NCBI GenBank assembly: GCA_965221135.1
Contig: CBDCRZ010000127.1
Span: 62,001 to 126,000 of the forward strand
Source of the DNA: Sansalvadorimonas sp965221135
Lineage (GTDB): Bacteria; Pseudomonadota; Gammaproteobacteria; Pseudomonadales; Endozoicomonadaceae
Reading direction: 5' to 3'
DNA length: 64,000 bases
Positions 44,352 through 53,322 of the stretch are shown in pieces; position 1 is the first letter of the stretch; each line of letters starts with the position of its first letter. Made by a program: the position numbers and the translations under genes. Below the pieces are notes generated by a model. That model ran no database searches. It saw only the letters and a program-made list of their open reading frames with translations, and was not told where the DNA came from.

Positions 44352-45209
44352 TTACTGACCTGCAGCGGCAGCAGCAACTTCAGCAGCGAAGTCGACTTCT
44401 TCCTTATCGATACCTTCACCCACTTCGTAACGTACGAAGCTCAGAACGGTAGCGCCAGCATCTTTAGCCAGCTGACTAATCTTGATGTCCGGGTTCTTAA
44501 CGAAAGGCTGTTCCAGCAGGCTGTTTTCAGCCAGGTACTTGTTGATACGACCAACAATCATCTTCTCGATGATTTCAGCTGGCTTACCAGACTGTTCGGC
44601 CTGCGCCTTGAAGATTTCCTTCTCTTTTTCTACCAGCTCGGCAGGCATATCTTCTTTGTTAACAACCTGAGGGTTAACAGCAGCGATGTGCATGGCGATG
44701 TCTTTAGCGACTTCTTCGTTACCGCCTTCCAGGGCAACCAGTACAGCAATACGCTTGTTACCGTGGATGTAAGCACCGGTCACGTCACCTTCCAGCTTGG
44801 CGATACGGCGCACACCGATGTTCTCACCAATTTTCTGAACCAGCGCTTCACGAGTGGTTTCCAGATCAGCTTTCAGCTGAGCGATGTCGGTCTGGTTATC
44901 GGCTGCAGCCTTGTCCAGAACGCCTTCAACGAAGCCCAGGAAGCCAGCATCGCGCGCAGCGAAGTCAGTTTCGGAGTTCACTTCAACCAACAGGGCAGCC
45001 TTGCCACCATTGATAGAACGCGCAGAAACAACACCTTCAGCAGCAGTACGACCAGCCTTTTTAGCAGCTTTTGCCTGACCTGACTTACGCAGCTCTTCGA
45101 TTGCAACTTCAATGTTGCCATCAGTTGCTACCAGAGCACGCTTGCACTCCATCATGCCCAAACCAGTACGGTCACGCAGTTCTTTTACCAGAGTAGCTGT
45201 AACGGCCAT
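44352..45209 (-). CDS. tsf: elongation factor Ts
   Basis: A 285-residue nucleotide exchange factor for EF-Tu. The N-terminal UBA-like domain contains LVKELRDRTGLGMMECKRAL; ETDFAARDAGFLGFV corresponds to the TDFVARN region contacting EF-Tu; coiled-coil and C-terminal modules follow. Full length for gammaproteobacteria. Confidence 0.97.
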   Translation of the reverse strand: MAVTATLVKELRDRTGLGMMECKRALVATDGNIEVAIEELRKSGQAKAAKKAGRTAAEGVVSARSINGGKAALLVEVNSETDFAARDAGFLGFVEGVLDKAAADNQTDIAQLKADLETTREALVQKIGENIGVRRIAKLEGDVTGAYIHGNKRIAVLVALEGGNEEVAKDIAMHIAAVNPQVVNKEDMPAELVEKEKEIFKAQAEQSGKPAEIIEKMIVGRINKYLAENSLLEQPFVKNPDIKISQLAKDAGATVLSFVRYEVGEGIDKEEVDFAAEVAAAAAGQ

Positions 45210-45340
45210 CTCAGTATCCTCTTACCTGTCAGAAAACAGATTCCGCAATCCTGCGTCATCTGTATAAATTCTTTTAAAAACAGCCATGAGTGGAGAATAC
45301 CCATTTCCCTACCGGAAATTTATGCGGGTATTTTCATGGT

Positions 45341-45367
45341 AAAAAGGGGGCAAAGCCCCCTTTTTTT
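45341..45367 (-). terminator. terminator/attenuator between rpsB and tsf
   Basis: A run of A, then GGGGGC-AAA-GCCCCC and a run of T: the hairpin is symmetric and reads as an intrinsic terminator on the minus strand, where rpsB ends. As tsf follows, it should act as a partial terminator setting the S2 to EF-Ts ratio. Confidence 0.85.
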
Positions 45368-45430
45368 ATGCTGATGATCCTACACCAACATTACACTTTT
45401 GCAGGCAAAGCCAGCGCAGGATCAGGCGAA

Positions 45431-46384
45431 TCAGGCTTTGCCGGATTCGTCAGCTGCAGGAGCGTCTTTAGCAGGCGCTTCTTGAGCTGGAGCTTCAGCC
45501 TTGGCAGGAGCTTCTTCTTTTGCAGGAGCTTCAGCCTTGGCAGGAGCTTCTTCTTCTGCAGGAGCTTCAGCCTTGGCAGGAGCTTCTTCTTTTGCAGGAG
45601 CTTCAGCCTTGGCAGGAGCTTCTTCTTTTGCAGGAGCTTCTTCTTTAGCAGGAGCAGCTTCTTTAGCTGGAGCTTCTTCAACTTCTACAAACTCACCCTG
45701 CTGAGCAGCACGAGCTTCCAGAATAGTGTCAGCAGCGCTGGCCAGGTACAGCTGAATAGCACGGATTGCGTCATCGTTACCTGGGATAACCATGTCAACG
45801 CCGTCTGGATTGCTGTTGGTATCAACGATACCTATAACAGGGATACCCAGCTTCTTGGCTTCCTGGATAGCAATTTTTTCGTGATCAACGTCGATTACGA
45901 ACAGTGCGTCAGGCAGGCCGCCCATGTCCTTGATACCACCCAGAGAGCGGTCCAGCTTTTCCAGCTGGCGAGTACGCATCAGCGCTTCTTTCTTGGTCAG
46001 CTTCTCGAAAGTACCATCATCACGCTGTACTTCCAGATCACGCAGACGACGTACAGACTGACGAATAGTCTTGTAGTTAGTCAGCATACCGCCCAACCAG
46101 CGGTGATCTACGAAAGGCATGCCACAGCGTGCAGCGTGCTCACGTACGTGCTTGCTGGCAGCGCGTTTGGTACCAACGAACATAACCTTGTTCTTGCCTT
46201 CAGCCAGCTTCTGAATGAAGTTCAGAGCATCGTTGAATGCAGGCAGAGTATGCTCAAGGTTGATGATATGAATCTTGTTGCGGGCACCAAAGATGTAACG
46301 ACCCATTTTTGGGTTCCAGTAACGGGTCTGGTGACCGAAGTGGACGCCGGCTTTCAGCATCTCACGCATGGTAACTTGTGCCAT
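45431..46384 (-). CDS. rpsB: 30S ribosomal protein S2 with long EAPAK-repeat tail
   Basis: Residues 1-~235 are an ordinary S2 protein (VTMREMLKAGVHFGHQTRYWNPKMGRYI cut here into its parts: MLKAGVHFGHQ, GTKRAA, FVDHRWLGGMLTN, DALFVIDVDHE, IPVIGIVDTN). S2 binds the head/platform junction of the small subunit and recruits S1. Residues ~240-317 are a tail of about twelve hexapeptides of the kind EAPAKE/EAPAKA, absent from E. coli S2 (241 residues). The tail is alternately acidic and basic and likely disordered. The tsf gene follows after a terminator-like hairpin. Confidence 0.96.
   Translation of the reverse strand: MAQVTMREMLKAGVHFGHQTRYWNPKMGRYIFGARNKIHIINLEHTLPAFNDALNFIQKLAEGKNKVMFVGTKRAASKHVREHAARCGMPFVDHRWLGGMLTNYKTIRQSVRRLRDLEVQRDDGTFEKLTKKEALMRTRQLEKLDRSLGGIKDMGGLPDALFVIDVDHEKIAIQEAKKLGIPVIGIVDTNSNPDGVDMVIPGNDDAIRAIQLYLASAADTILEARAAQQGEFVEVEEAPAKEAAPAKEEAPAKEEAPAKAEAPAKEEAPAKAEAPAEEEAPAKAEAPAKEEAPAKAEAPAQEAPAKDAPAADESGKA
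45455..45679 (-). repeat. 18-bp tandem repeats encoding the S2 tail
   Basis: Roughly twelve imperfect copies of an 18-base unit encoding E(E/A)(A)PAK-type hexapeptides, often paired into 36-base units (AEAPAK-EEAPAK). Low divergence between copies indicates expansion by slippage or unequal crossing-over. Confidence 0.85.
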
Positions 46385-46547
46385 GATTTTAAACTCCTGA
46401 AGGGGTTATGCCTCCATACACCCCACAATCCGACCCAGTCTGATCTCTTGCAAGATCATAAGGGCACCCCGGATTATGTGCCGGTATATGTGCGATTTAG
46501 TTAAATACTGCTTTTTGAGCGACTCTGCTTTAAAACAAACCCGCCTA

Positions 46548-46585
46548 TAAAAAAGCGCTGCATTGTGGGAATCACATTGCAGCGC
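46548..46585 (-). terminator. intrinsic terminator of the mevalonate operon
   Basis: GCGCTGCA (46555-46562) and TGCAGCGC (46578-46585) form a perfect stem; on the minus strand it is followed by TTTTTTAT. It lies about 90 bases past the mvaD stop and isolates the operon from rpsB. Confidence 0.85.
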
Positions 46586-46673
46586 GGCTTTATACCATAG
46601 AATTTTTAAGGGCGCCAGCTTTGCGTGTTTTTTGAACAAGACAATTTAAGCCAGAAAAGCCTGACACAGCGAC

Positions 46674-47684
46674 TCAGGAAAAGGGGACGATCACATCCAG
46701 CTCAGGGAACACAGCCCGAACATCAGCCCCAGAGGCAGCCTCAAACAATAATTTCACATTCGGCCCGGCATCCATGGTGGCATAAACAGGCACACCATCT
46801 TCACGCAACTGCCAGACCTTCTGCAGAGCGGCCACAGATTCTGGCTGCCAATACAGCAGAGGCGGCCAGGAAGCCAGCATGGTGGCATGCATCGCCATGG
46901 CATTCTGCTCTGCCGTCGAGCCTAAAAGAGTGAAATCCCGAATAGCAATCGCATGCTCAAGGCGGGCAATATCCCGCTCAGCCTGCTCCGCCCAGCGACC
47001 ATAGAGAATTGCCGTGTCGACAGTGCGCTGCATCCCTTCCCGTGAACCGGTTTTTTTCGCCTCGCCAGTCAGGGTTAACACGCCCAACCGAAGGTCAGGC
47101 CAGATATCCGTATGCGGACTGGCATGACTGTCCATACCATCAGCCCGAACACCTTTATGCCAGCGTACAAAACCTTCATACACAGAACGGCACGCACTAC
47201 CACTGCCCAGGCGTGCCATCACCGACAACTGCTCATCAGTGAGATTTAAACCATAAAGGCCGGACAGCGCACGGGTCAGGGCCGCAAAACCAGACGCTGA
47301 AGACGCCAGCCCGGCACCTGTCGCCACATCATTCCGAGTTTCAACCCGCAAAGAACCGGGCACACGATGGCGAAACAGATCAATATGAGCCACCACCTTC
47401 TTGTAAAAACTCGACTCTTCACCCACAGGTGTACCATTCAAAAGCACCTCATCCCGACCGGCATCAATACGATTGATACGGGTCGTCGACCCTTTGCCGG
47501 CAAGGGCAATGGAAAGAGAGTCGTTCACTGGCAGGTTCAGCAAAGCATTGCGCTTCCCCCAGTATTTACACAGGGCAATATTCACCGGAGCATAGGCTTC
47601 AAACTGCTCAACCGGAGCCGGCTCACAGGCCTTTAACAGCCGGACAGCTACATCACTTCGCGTCAGACTCAAAACGCACTCCAC
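46674..47684 (-). CDS. mvaD: diphosphomevalonate decarboxylase
   Basis: A 336-residue GHMP-superfamily enzyme turning mevalonate diphosphate into isopentenyl diphosphate. Diagnostic: APVNIALCKYWGKRN near residue 31-45, the phosphate loop GAGLASSASGFAAL, and GSGSACRSVYEGFV. The last step of the pathway is encoded by the last gene of the operon, overlapping the preceding GHMP kinase gene. The start is GTG 47684 or TTG 47672; GGAG favours the latter. Confidence 0.95.
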   Translation of the reverse strand: MECVLSLTRSDVAVRLLKACEPAPVEQFEAYAPVNIALCKYWGKRNALLNLPVNDSLSIALAGKGSTTRINRIDAGRDEVLLNGTPVGEESSFYKKVVAHIDLFRHRVPGSLRVETRNDVATGAGLASSASGFAALTRALSGLYGLNLTDEQLSVMARLGSGSACRSVYEGFVRWHKGVRADGMDSHASPHTDIWPDLRLGVLTLTGEAKKTGSREGMQRTVDTAILYGRWAEQAERDIARLEHAIAIRDFTLLGSTAEQNAMAMHATMLASWPPLLYWQPESVAALQKVWQLREDGVPVYATMDAGPNVKLLFEAASGADVRAVFPELDVIVPFS

Positions 47685-48681
47685 TTTCGGAAACTGTTAC
47701 AGACAGACGTTCGTAATCCGGCAGAACCAGAGCCGGAGCCGACAAGTCATTTCGCAGACCCACTACACAATCCCCCAGACCAGAACCGGAAATCTTGGCA
47801 CCCAGCGCACCCTGACCACGCAGCTGATACACCATATTAGCCAGCGCCTGATCACAGACACCAAGGCCGTCCATCAAACCGTGATAGACATTCATACAAC
47901 GACCCAGGCGTTCAAGGTTACCCTCACGAATTGCACCGGTACCCTGCTGGGTGCAGTCCCCCATCATGCGATAAAGGCTGTCATAGAGCGAAGGGGTCAT
48001 AAGACGCTGCTCTTTCACCCTGGCAATCACTTCCGGAGTCGGTGTTTTGTAACCACAGTAGTAGAGATCAACAGGCAGCGTTTTACCTAAAGATGTCACA
48101 CTGCGGGTGTCAGGACGATAATGAACAACACCACCATAGATGCTGGCGACTATATCCGTACCTGAACCACTTCCCTGCACTTCACGAACGGCTGCCAGAC
48201 ACTCATCCAGCAGCGCACGCTGCTTAAATGGCAGCCCGGAGAGCTGACGCAACACTGCAGCCACCGCCACCGTTAACGCCGCCGAAGAGCCCAGACCAAC
48301 CGTATGAGAGAAGCCCGAGGTAATGGTCAGCTCCAGCCCCCGCTTTAAACGGGAACCCCAGCGACGCAGCATGGCCAGCACAAAGCGATGGGTATGATTC
48401 TCTTCGAGATCATCAAGGTCACCGTCATAATCACCAAGAGCGGAGGTTATCACCAGGCGGCGATCCTGACGAAAACACGCAGCAACCGTCAGCCGCGCAT
48501 CCATGGCACAGGCCACAGCAGCCCCACCATAGAGCACGGAGTGCTCACCAAACAGCATGGTGCTGCCCGGCACTGAGACAACCACAGTTTTATTCGCAGA
48601 ATTTGCCACAGAAGACGATTCAACAGGCTTTTCGACGGATGCTTCTAAAAGGGGGGACTGCTCAACAGAGTCGGACGCCAT
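47653..48681 (-). CDS. GHMP kinase of the mevalonate operon (probable phosphomevalonate kinase)
   Basis: A 342-residue GHMP kinase. Motif 1 is SVPGSTMLFGEHSVLYGG, motif 2 VGLGSSAALTVAVAAVL (the ATP phosphate loop), motif 3 GAKISGSGLGDCVVGL. A mevalonate kinase-like gene and mvaD flank it, and the operon needs one more kinase, so phosphomevalonate kinase is the economical assignment. Sequence alone cannot settle which of the two kinases uses mevalonate and which uses 5-phosphomevalonate. ATG 48681 overlaps the upstream gene by about 20 bases; the downstream gene also overlaps, so three proteins are probably translated in a coupled way. Confidence 0.8.
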   Translation of the reverse strand: MASDSVEQSPLLEASVEKPVESSSVANSANKTVVVSVPGSTMLFGEHSVLYGGAAVACAMDARLTVAACFRQDRRLVITSALGDYDGDLDDLEENHTHRFVLAMLRRWGSRLKRGLELTITSGFSHTVGLGSSAALTVAVAAVLRQLSGLPFKQRALLDECLAAVREVQGSGSGTDIVASIYGGVVHYRPDTRSVTSLGKTLPVDLYYCGYKTPTPEVIARVKEQRLMTPSLYDSLYRMMGDCTQQGTGAIREGNLERLGRCMNVYHGLMDGLGVCDQALANMVYQLRGQGALGAKISGSGLGDCVVGLRNDLSAPALVLPDYERLSVTVSESGVRFESDAK

Positions 48682-49690
48682 GGGGATCACATTCCAAGCG
48701 GGTCACCGGGAACCCATATTCCTGACAGAGCGCCGTAATAGGCTCATCGCTCTGCACCAAAAGAAAACCTGCCTTTTCACCGTACACGGCACCGGCACCA
48801 CTCACCTTGCCAACGGCATTATAGCGGGAGCGCAGATCTTCCATAAATCTTTGCACCGTACCCGGCACAACACCTATATCCACCAGCAACTGATGGTTTC
48901 GCTTCACATAAGACTTGAGCGCACCGATATCCCGACACAGGAACGCCTGCTCCAGCCCGGTAATAATCTGGTGAAACTCATTCCAGATGGCACTCTTACC
49001 AAACCTGCGACGCACTTCTGCCACACACTGCCCCGTACTCACCTCTGGCTCACCGGAGTTCACCAGATACCAGTTCAGAGCCGGCAGTTCCTGACGGGTT
49101 TCGACCTCGCCATTCTCCATACGCACAAGCCCACCATGAACAGTCACCATCGGGTCGATAGTGCTGCTGCAACCATGCTGCAAACGCTCGGTATGACTAG
49201 TAAACCGAAACAGTGCCGTTTTATCCAGCTCCACGCCAAAATGCCCTGCCACCGCAGCCAGAACAGCGGCAACCGTTGCCGCCGATGAACCCATACCGGA
49301 ACGCATGGGAATATCTGACTTCAAGTGCACCTCAAAGCCTTGGTCGATCGGCAGATTATGAGCATTCAACAGCCCGGCAATCGCATAAAGATAGAGCTGC
49401 CCCGGACGGGACAACACCTCGGTAATATCTTTACTGCCGAGGAGGTAGTTCTGATAGGAGGCATCAATACGCAGACGCAGGGCTTCGAGATCCGAGAGGC
49501 GGGATTCAGCCAGACGCCCACCACCTTTGAGATGATAATCATCGAGATAAAAGTGCACTTCTGGAGAATCATCCACCGGACGCACCTCACAATGAGCATG
49601 AATATTCACTGCAACAGCCAGTGCCGGCGTACCGTAAACCACCGCATGCTCACCGGAAATAATAATCTTGCCAGGGGCAATCGCTTTCAT
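48662..49690 (-). CDS. mvk: mevalonate kinase (GHMP family)
   Basis: A 342-residue kinase from ATG 49690 (MKAIAPGKIIISGEHAVVYG is the start, a typical mevalonate kinase motif 1). Motif 2 is DIPMRSGMGSSAATVAAVLAA; motif 3 is KVSGAGAVYGEKAGFLL, with the Gly-rich loop less regular than usual. The Asp in the HGCSSTIDPMV region matches the catalytic Asp of mevalonate kinases. It follows mvaS in the operon and precedes the second GHMP kinase. Confidence 0.85.
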   Translation of the reverse strand: MKAIAPGKIIISGEHAVVYGTPALAVAVNIHAHCEVRPVDDSPEVHFYLDDYHLKGGGRLAESRLSDLEALRLRIDASYQNYLLGSKDITEVLSRPGQLYLYAIAGLLNAHNLPIDQGFEVHLKSDIPMRSGMGSSAATVAAVLAAVAGHFGVELDKTALFRFTSHTERLQHGCSSTIDPMVTVHGGLVRMENGEVETRQELPALNWYLVNSGEPEVSTGQCVAEVRRRFGKSAIWNEFHQIITGLEQAFLCRDIGALKSYVKRNHQLLVDIGVVPGTVQRFMEDLRSRYNAVGKVSGAGAVYGEKAGFLLVQSDEPITALCQEYGFPVTRLECDPHGVRLC

Positions 49691-49842
49691 AGCCAAACCA
49701 CTTGATTACTGCCCTTCCACAAAAGACTTAAACCCAAAAGACCTGAACCCAAAAGCCTTTAAGCAAAAAGCAGGACACCAATCAACCCTGCTTTCCACAT
49801 ATCCTTTTTTATCCTGCAGCCGGCCGCCACAAAGTCAGTCGT

Positions 49843-51012
49843 CTAACCGATCTCCGTATAGACGCGCTTATGATCATGCATACCAGCCAGACGATAATAA
49901 CCTGTCGCCTTTTCCGGGAAATGATGGGTACCCCCATCCTGGGGACAGGTCTGGTTGAACATCTCGCTATAGGTGCCGTAGTCCAGCTCCTGACGCGCCT
50001 CGAGCATATCGACATGAGCCTGACGACGGGAGTACTTTTTGTACCCATCCTTCACGGTCATGGAGAAGAACTCACCCACACAACCGGAGCCATAACTGAA
50101 TAGGCCAATATGCTGACCAGAAAGATCTTCATGGTCATTCTCCAGCAGAGACACCAGCCCCACGTAGAGAGAAGCGCTGTAACTGTTACCAATCTGACGG
50201 TTATACATCAAACCCGCACCAACCTGGCGCTCCAGAGACTCAGCATCCATAGACACACCGTTAGTCACTGACAGCTTGCGATGAGCTTTTTCACCCATCC
50301 TGGTAAACGGCAGGTGATAACAGAAACGGGAAATATCTTCAAAAGCCAGACCGCCATCTTCGCGATAGTTCTTCCAACTCTGACGCAGAGCCTTGAGATA
50401 GATAATGGTGGAGTACTTGCCATCCACCAGTGCCGTATCACGATAGTTGGGGCGCCAGAAGTCCATCACATCTTCGCTGTAGCAGCCAGTCGCGGCATGC
50501 ACATCCAGAAGACGCGGGTCATCTTTAACGATAAAGGCAACAGCGCCACACCCCTGGGTTGCCTCACCCACTGTACCCAACCCATAACGGGCGATATCAG
50601 AGGCGATTACCAACACCTGCTCACCCGGTTTACGGACAGCCAGGGCACAGGCCATCTGCAAGCCAGCCGTCGCGCTGTAACACGCCTGCTTCAGCTCAAC
50701 AATACGACAGTTAGAACCCAAACCAAGAAGGCGCTGAACATAAACGCCCGCCGCCTTGGACTGGTCGATACTGGATTCTGTGGCAAAAAGGATGGTCGAT
50801 ATTTTGCCCCGATTACCATCATGAATCAGTGGCCGGGCCGCGTTGGCAGCCAGGGTCACTATATCTTCGTCCTGTGCAGGCACGCCCATGCGCTCCTGCC
50901 CAAGACCTACCCGATACTTATTCGGGTCTTCTCCGTTATGCGCCGCCAGTGAGGCCAGCGACAGATACATGCCAGAGGAATAAAAACTAATGTCATCAAT
51001 GCCGACGGACAT
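49843..51012 (-). CDS. mvaS: hydroxymethylglutaryl-CoA synthase
   Basis: A 389-residue bacterial-type HMG-CoA synthase condensing acetyl-CoA with acetoacetyl-CoA. Counting residues, the catalytic triad falls at E79 (FATESSIDQSK), C111 (KQACYSATAG) and H233 (CYHLPFTRMG), the same numbers as in the Staphylococcus aureus enzyme. It follows fni by 9 bases in the operon. Confidence 0.96.
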   Translation of the reverse strand: MSVGIDDISFYSSGMYLSLASLAAHNGEDPNKYRVGLGQERMGVPAQDEDIVTLAANAARPLIHDGNRGKISTILFATESSIDQSKAAGVYVQRLLGLGSNCRIVELKQACYSATAGLQMACALAVRKPGEQVLVIASDIARYGLGTVGEATQGCGAVAFIVKDDPRLLDVHAATGCYSEDVMDFWRPNYRDTALVDGKYSTIIYLKALRQSWKNYREDGGLAFEDISRFCYHLPFTRMGEKAHRKLSVTNGVSMDAESLERQVGAGLMYNRQIGNSYSASLYVGLVSLLENDHEDLSGQHIGLFSYGSGCVGEFFSMTVKDGYKKYSRRQAHVDMLEARQELDYGTYSEMFNQTCPQDGGTHHFPEKATGYYRLAGMHDHKRVYTEIG

Positions 51013-51021
51013 AACACGCTA

Positions 51022-52107
51022 TCAGGTATGGTCGTCCAGAATTAGTCGTTCATTGCCGTGCAAGCAGGCAACATCGGGGGCCCCCAACAAAAACATTGCG
51101 GTGACAAACTCTCGCTTGAGAGCTTCGATGGTTTCCACCACCCGATCAACAGACTCCATGGCTGGCTTTAGCAGCGGGGCAGCCATCCCGCAAAGTCGGG
51201 CGCCGAGTATAACAGACTTGGCCATATCAATACCGCTCCGAAGACCACCACTGGCAACCAACTGTAACTGATCCTGATATAACTGAGCCTGCTTCAGCGC
51301 CACAGGCGTAGGAATACCCCAATCCTGGAATAAAAGCCCAGGATTGTGAGCATCTTCCGCACGCAGGTGTTCAATACGGCTCCATGACGTACCACCCTGG
51401 CCCGCCACATCCACATACTGCACACCCGTATTCACAATTGCAGCGAGATCCTCCTGCGAGAACCCACAGCCGACTTCTTTCAAAAGCACAGGATACTCAA
51501 GCTGACGACGAATGTCGCTGATCTTGGCAAGCAGCCCGGCAAAATTGGTATCCCCTTCCGGCTGAATGGCTTCCTGCAGACTGTTTAAATGCAAATAGAG
51601 ACCATCAGCCCCGACCGCCTCAACCGCTTCACGACACTCTTTAATGCCGAAACCATAGTTCAGCTGCACGGCACCGATATTGGCCAGCAGCAAAGCATCG
51701 GGAGCATATTGACGCAGGGAAAAACTGGCCCTGGCCGCAGGCTGGGAGAACATCACCCGCTGCGAACCAACCGCCAGAGCTACACCCGTTTCCTGGGCGG
51801 CCACAGCAAGGTTCCTGTTAATGGTGCGCACCACTTCATGATCACCACCAGTCATGGAGGAGATCAAAAGCGGGAAACTCAACCTGCGCCCCATAAACTC
51901 AACGGAAGGGTCAACATCTGCAAGGTTTAACTCAGGCAGTGCGCGGTGACTCAGGTGAATACGATCAAAGTAACGGGCATCCCTGTCAGTCCCCTGATCC
52001 TGATCGATCATCTGCAAATGTTCAATCTTGCGGGCATTGACCTGTTCACCAGCATCTTCATTAGCATCAGCACAAACTTTAACATTGCGGTCAGCGTCAG
52101 CCTTCAT
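51022..52107 (-). CDS. fni: type 2 isopentenyl-diphosphate delta-isomerase
   Basis: A 361-residue FMN-dependent TIM-barrel isomerase (IDI-2) interconverting isopentenyl and dimethylallyl diphosphate. Blocks: FPLLISSMTGG, LAVGSQRVMF, LLANIGAVQL, LHLNSLQEAIQPEGDTNF, VLLKEVGCGFS, DVAGQGGTSW and the FMN phosphate site ASGGLRSGIDMAKS. The N-terminal ~30 residues (Asp/Ala/Asn-rich) are an extension. It sits between mvaA and mvaS. Confidence 0.95.
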   Translation of the reverse strand: MKADADRNVKVCADANEDAGEQVNARKIEHLQMIDQDQGTDRDARYFDRIHLSHRALPELNLADVDPSVEFMGRRLSFPLLISSMTGGDHEVVRTINRNLAVAAQETGVALAVGSQRVMFSQPAARASFSLRQYAPDALLLANIGAVQLNYGFGIKECREAVEAVGADGLYLHLNSLQEAIQPEGDTNFAGLLAKISDIRRQLEYPVLLKEVGCGFSQEDLAAIVNTGVQYVDVAGQGGTSWSRIEHLRAEDAHNPGLLFQDWGIPTPVALKQAQLYQDQLQLVASGGLRSGIDMAKSVILGARLCGMAAPLLKPAMESVDRVVETIEALKREFVTAMFLLGAPDVACLHGNERLILDDHT

Positions 52108-52133
52108 GTCTTTATCCTTAACACTCAGCTTCT

Positions 52134-53183
52134 TTAGCGCTCGAATTTCACATGAGCTTCCATCAGCTCACCCGGATTGGTCTGGGCAGCCAAAAGGGAG
52201 AGTTCACCACAGAGTACACTGGCCGCACAGATCACCGCCAGACGACGGGCATTTTCACCCGGCTCACGGTCTTCACGGCAACCCAGCAGCTTGAGGTTAT
52301 CATCAACAAAGTCGAGACCCTTGTCGTGCCCCCCCTTACCATTGCCAACAGTACCGACAATCAGATTGGGCAGATTCACCGAGAAGTAGAGGTCACCGTC
52401 ACGCACTTCAGCGTGAACAATACCCTGGGAGCCTTCAATAATGTTGGCGGCATCCTGCCCTGTGGCCAGATAAAACGCCAGCAGCATATTGGCAAAATGG
52501 GCATTGGCACTGCGAATACCACCTGCCAGCATGGTGCCGATCAGGTTCTTTTTGATATTCAGCTCGACCACCGCTTCGGGGGTCGTCTTCAGGCGTCGCT
52601 CGCACAAATCACGGGGAATGGTCACTTCACAGACCACATTCTTGCCCCGACCGAGAATACCATTCACCGCCGTGGCTTTTTTATCGCTGCAGAAGTTCGC
52701 AGAAATAGACGTGTACTTGAGCCGGGGGTATTCCTGCAGAATCCAGTTTTGCAGATTCTGGGAGGCCAGGGTCACCATATTATGGCCGGAAGCATCACCG
52801 GTGGTGTACTCCAGGCGGACATACAGCATATTGCCGACAATCTGATGATGAAGGTCGATCAGCCTGGCAAACCGGCTGGACTCCCGCACAACGACATTCA
52901 TCTCCTCCATACGCCGGGAGAGACTGCGCCAGGCCGCCACTGCCACACCGGCATCGGCAGCTTCCAGCAGAATGGAACGGGTCATCCGCTCATCTACCAG
53001 GGTCGCCAGTATGCCACCAGAGAGACTCGCCACCCGGGCACCACGCCCCACCGAAGGCCATAAAGGTGTCTCATAGGTGGCCAGAGGCATCATGACCTTA
53101 TCATCGACAACATCGCCGATAATCCGGACTGGCCCCACCAATCGCATAGGGATAGGAGCCAGAGTAACTTTATGCTGTGACAT
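52134..53183 (-). CDS. mvaA: hydroxymethylglutaryl-CoA reductase
   Basis: A 349-residue HMG-CoA reductase, first gene of the mevalonate operon. Catalytic residues by count: E38 (PLATYET), K168 (NFCSDKKATAVN), D244 (GQDAANI) and H344 near the end (LMEAHVKF). The cofactor-binding segment is TTGDASGHNMVT, and DKK with GQDAANIIEGSQG looks more like the eukaryotic/archaeal class I enzyme than the Pseudomonas class II type, but it has no membrane anchor. It is divergent from map. Confidence 0.93.
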   Translation of the reverse strand: MSQHKVTLAPIPMRLVGPVRIIGDVVDDKVMMPLATYETPLWPSVGRGARVASLSGGILATLVDERMTRSILLEAADAGVAVAAWRSLSRRMEEMNVVVRESSRFARLIDLHHQIVGNMLYVRLEYTTGDASGHNMVTLASQNLQNWILQEYPRLKYTSISANFCSDKKATAVNGILGRGKNVVCEVTIPRDLCERRLKTTPEAVVELNIKKNLIGTMLAGGIRSANAHFANMLLAFYLATGQDAANIIEGSQGIVHAEVRDGDLYFSVNLPNLIVGTVGNGKGGHDKGLDFVDDNLKLLGCREDREPGENARRLAVICAASVLCGELSLLAAQTNPGELMEAHVKFER

Positions 53184-53322
53184 ATACCGGAAATCGTCCT
53201 GTCAAAATCTGGAATTCACACTAAAACCCACACCCGGAGACAATCGTCTCAAAACGCGGGGGCGACATCATACCAGAACCTTTACCATTCTGCCCTGTGA
53301 AGATAAACCGGCCCGTATTGCG

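Noticed and set aside
44235..45083. 282-codon open frame opposite tsf
   Set aside because: Antisense shadow of a conserved gene with no family resemblance.
45290..46504. 404-codon open frame on the plus strand opposite rpsB
   Set aside because: It mirrors rpsB and its repeats; its Ser/Phe-rich repeats are the complement of the EAPAK units, and it has no ribosome-binding site.
46406..46639. 77-codon frame upstream of rpsB
   Set aside because: It runs through the mvaD terminator hairpin and the rpsB promoter region, so it is not a gene.
52152..53063. 303-codon open frame opposite mvaA
   Set aside because: Antisense shadow of a gene with all catalytic residues in place.
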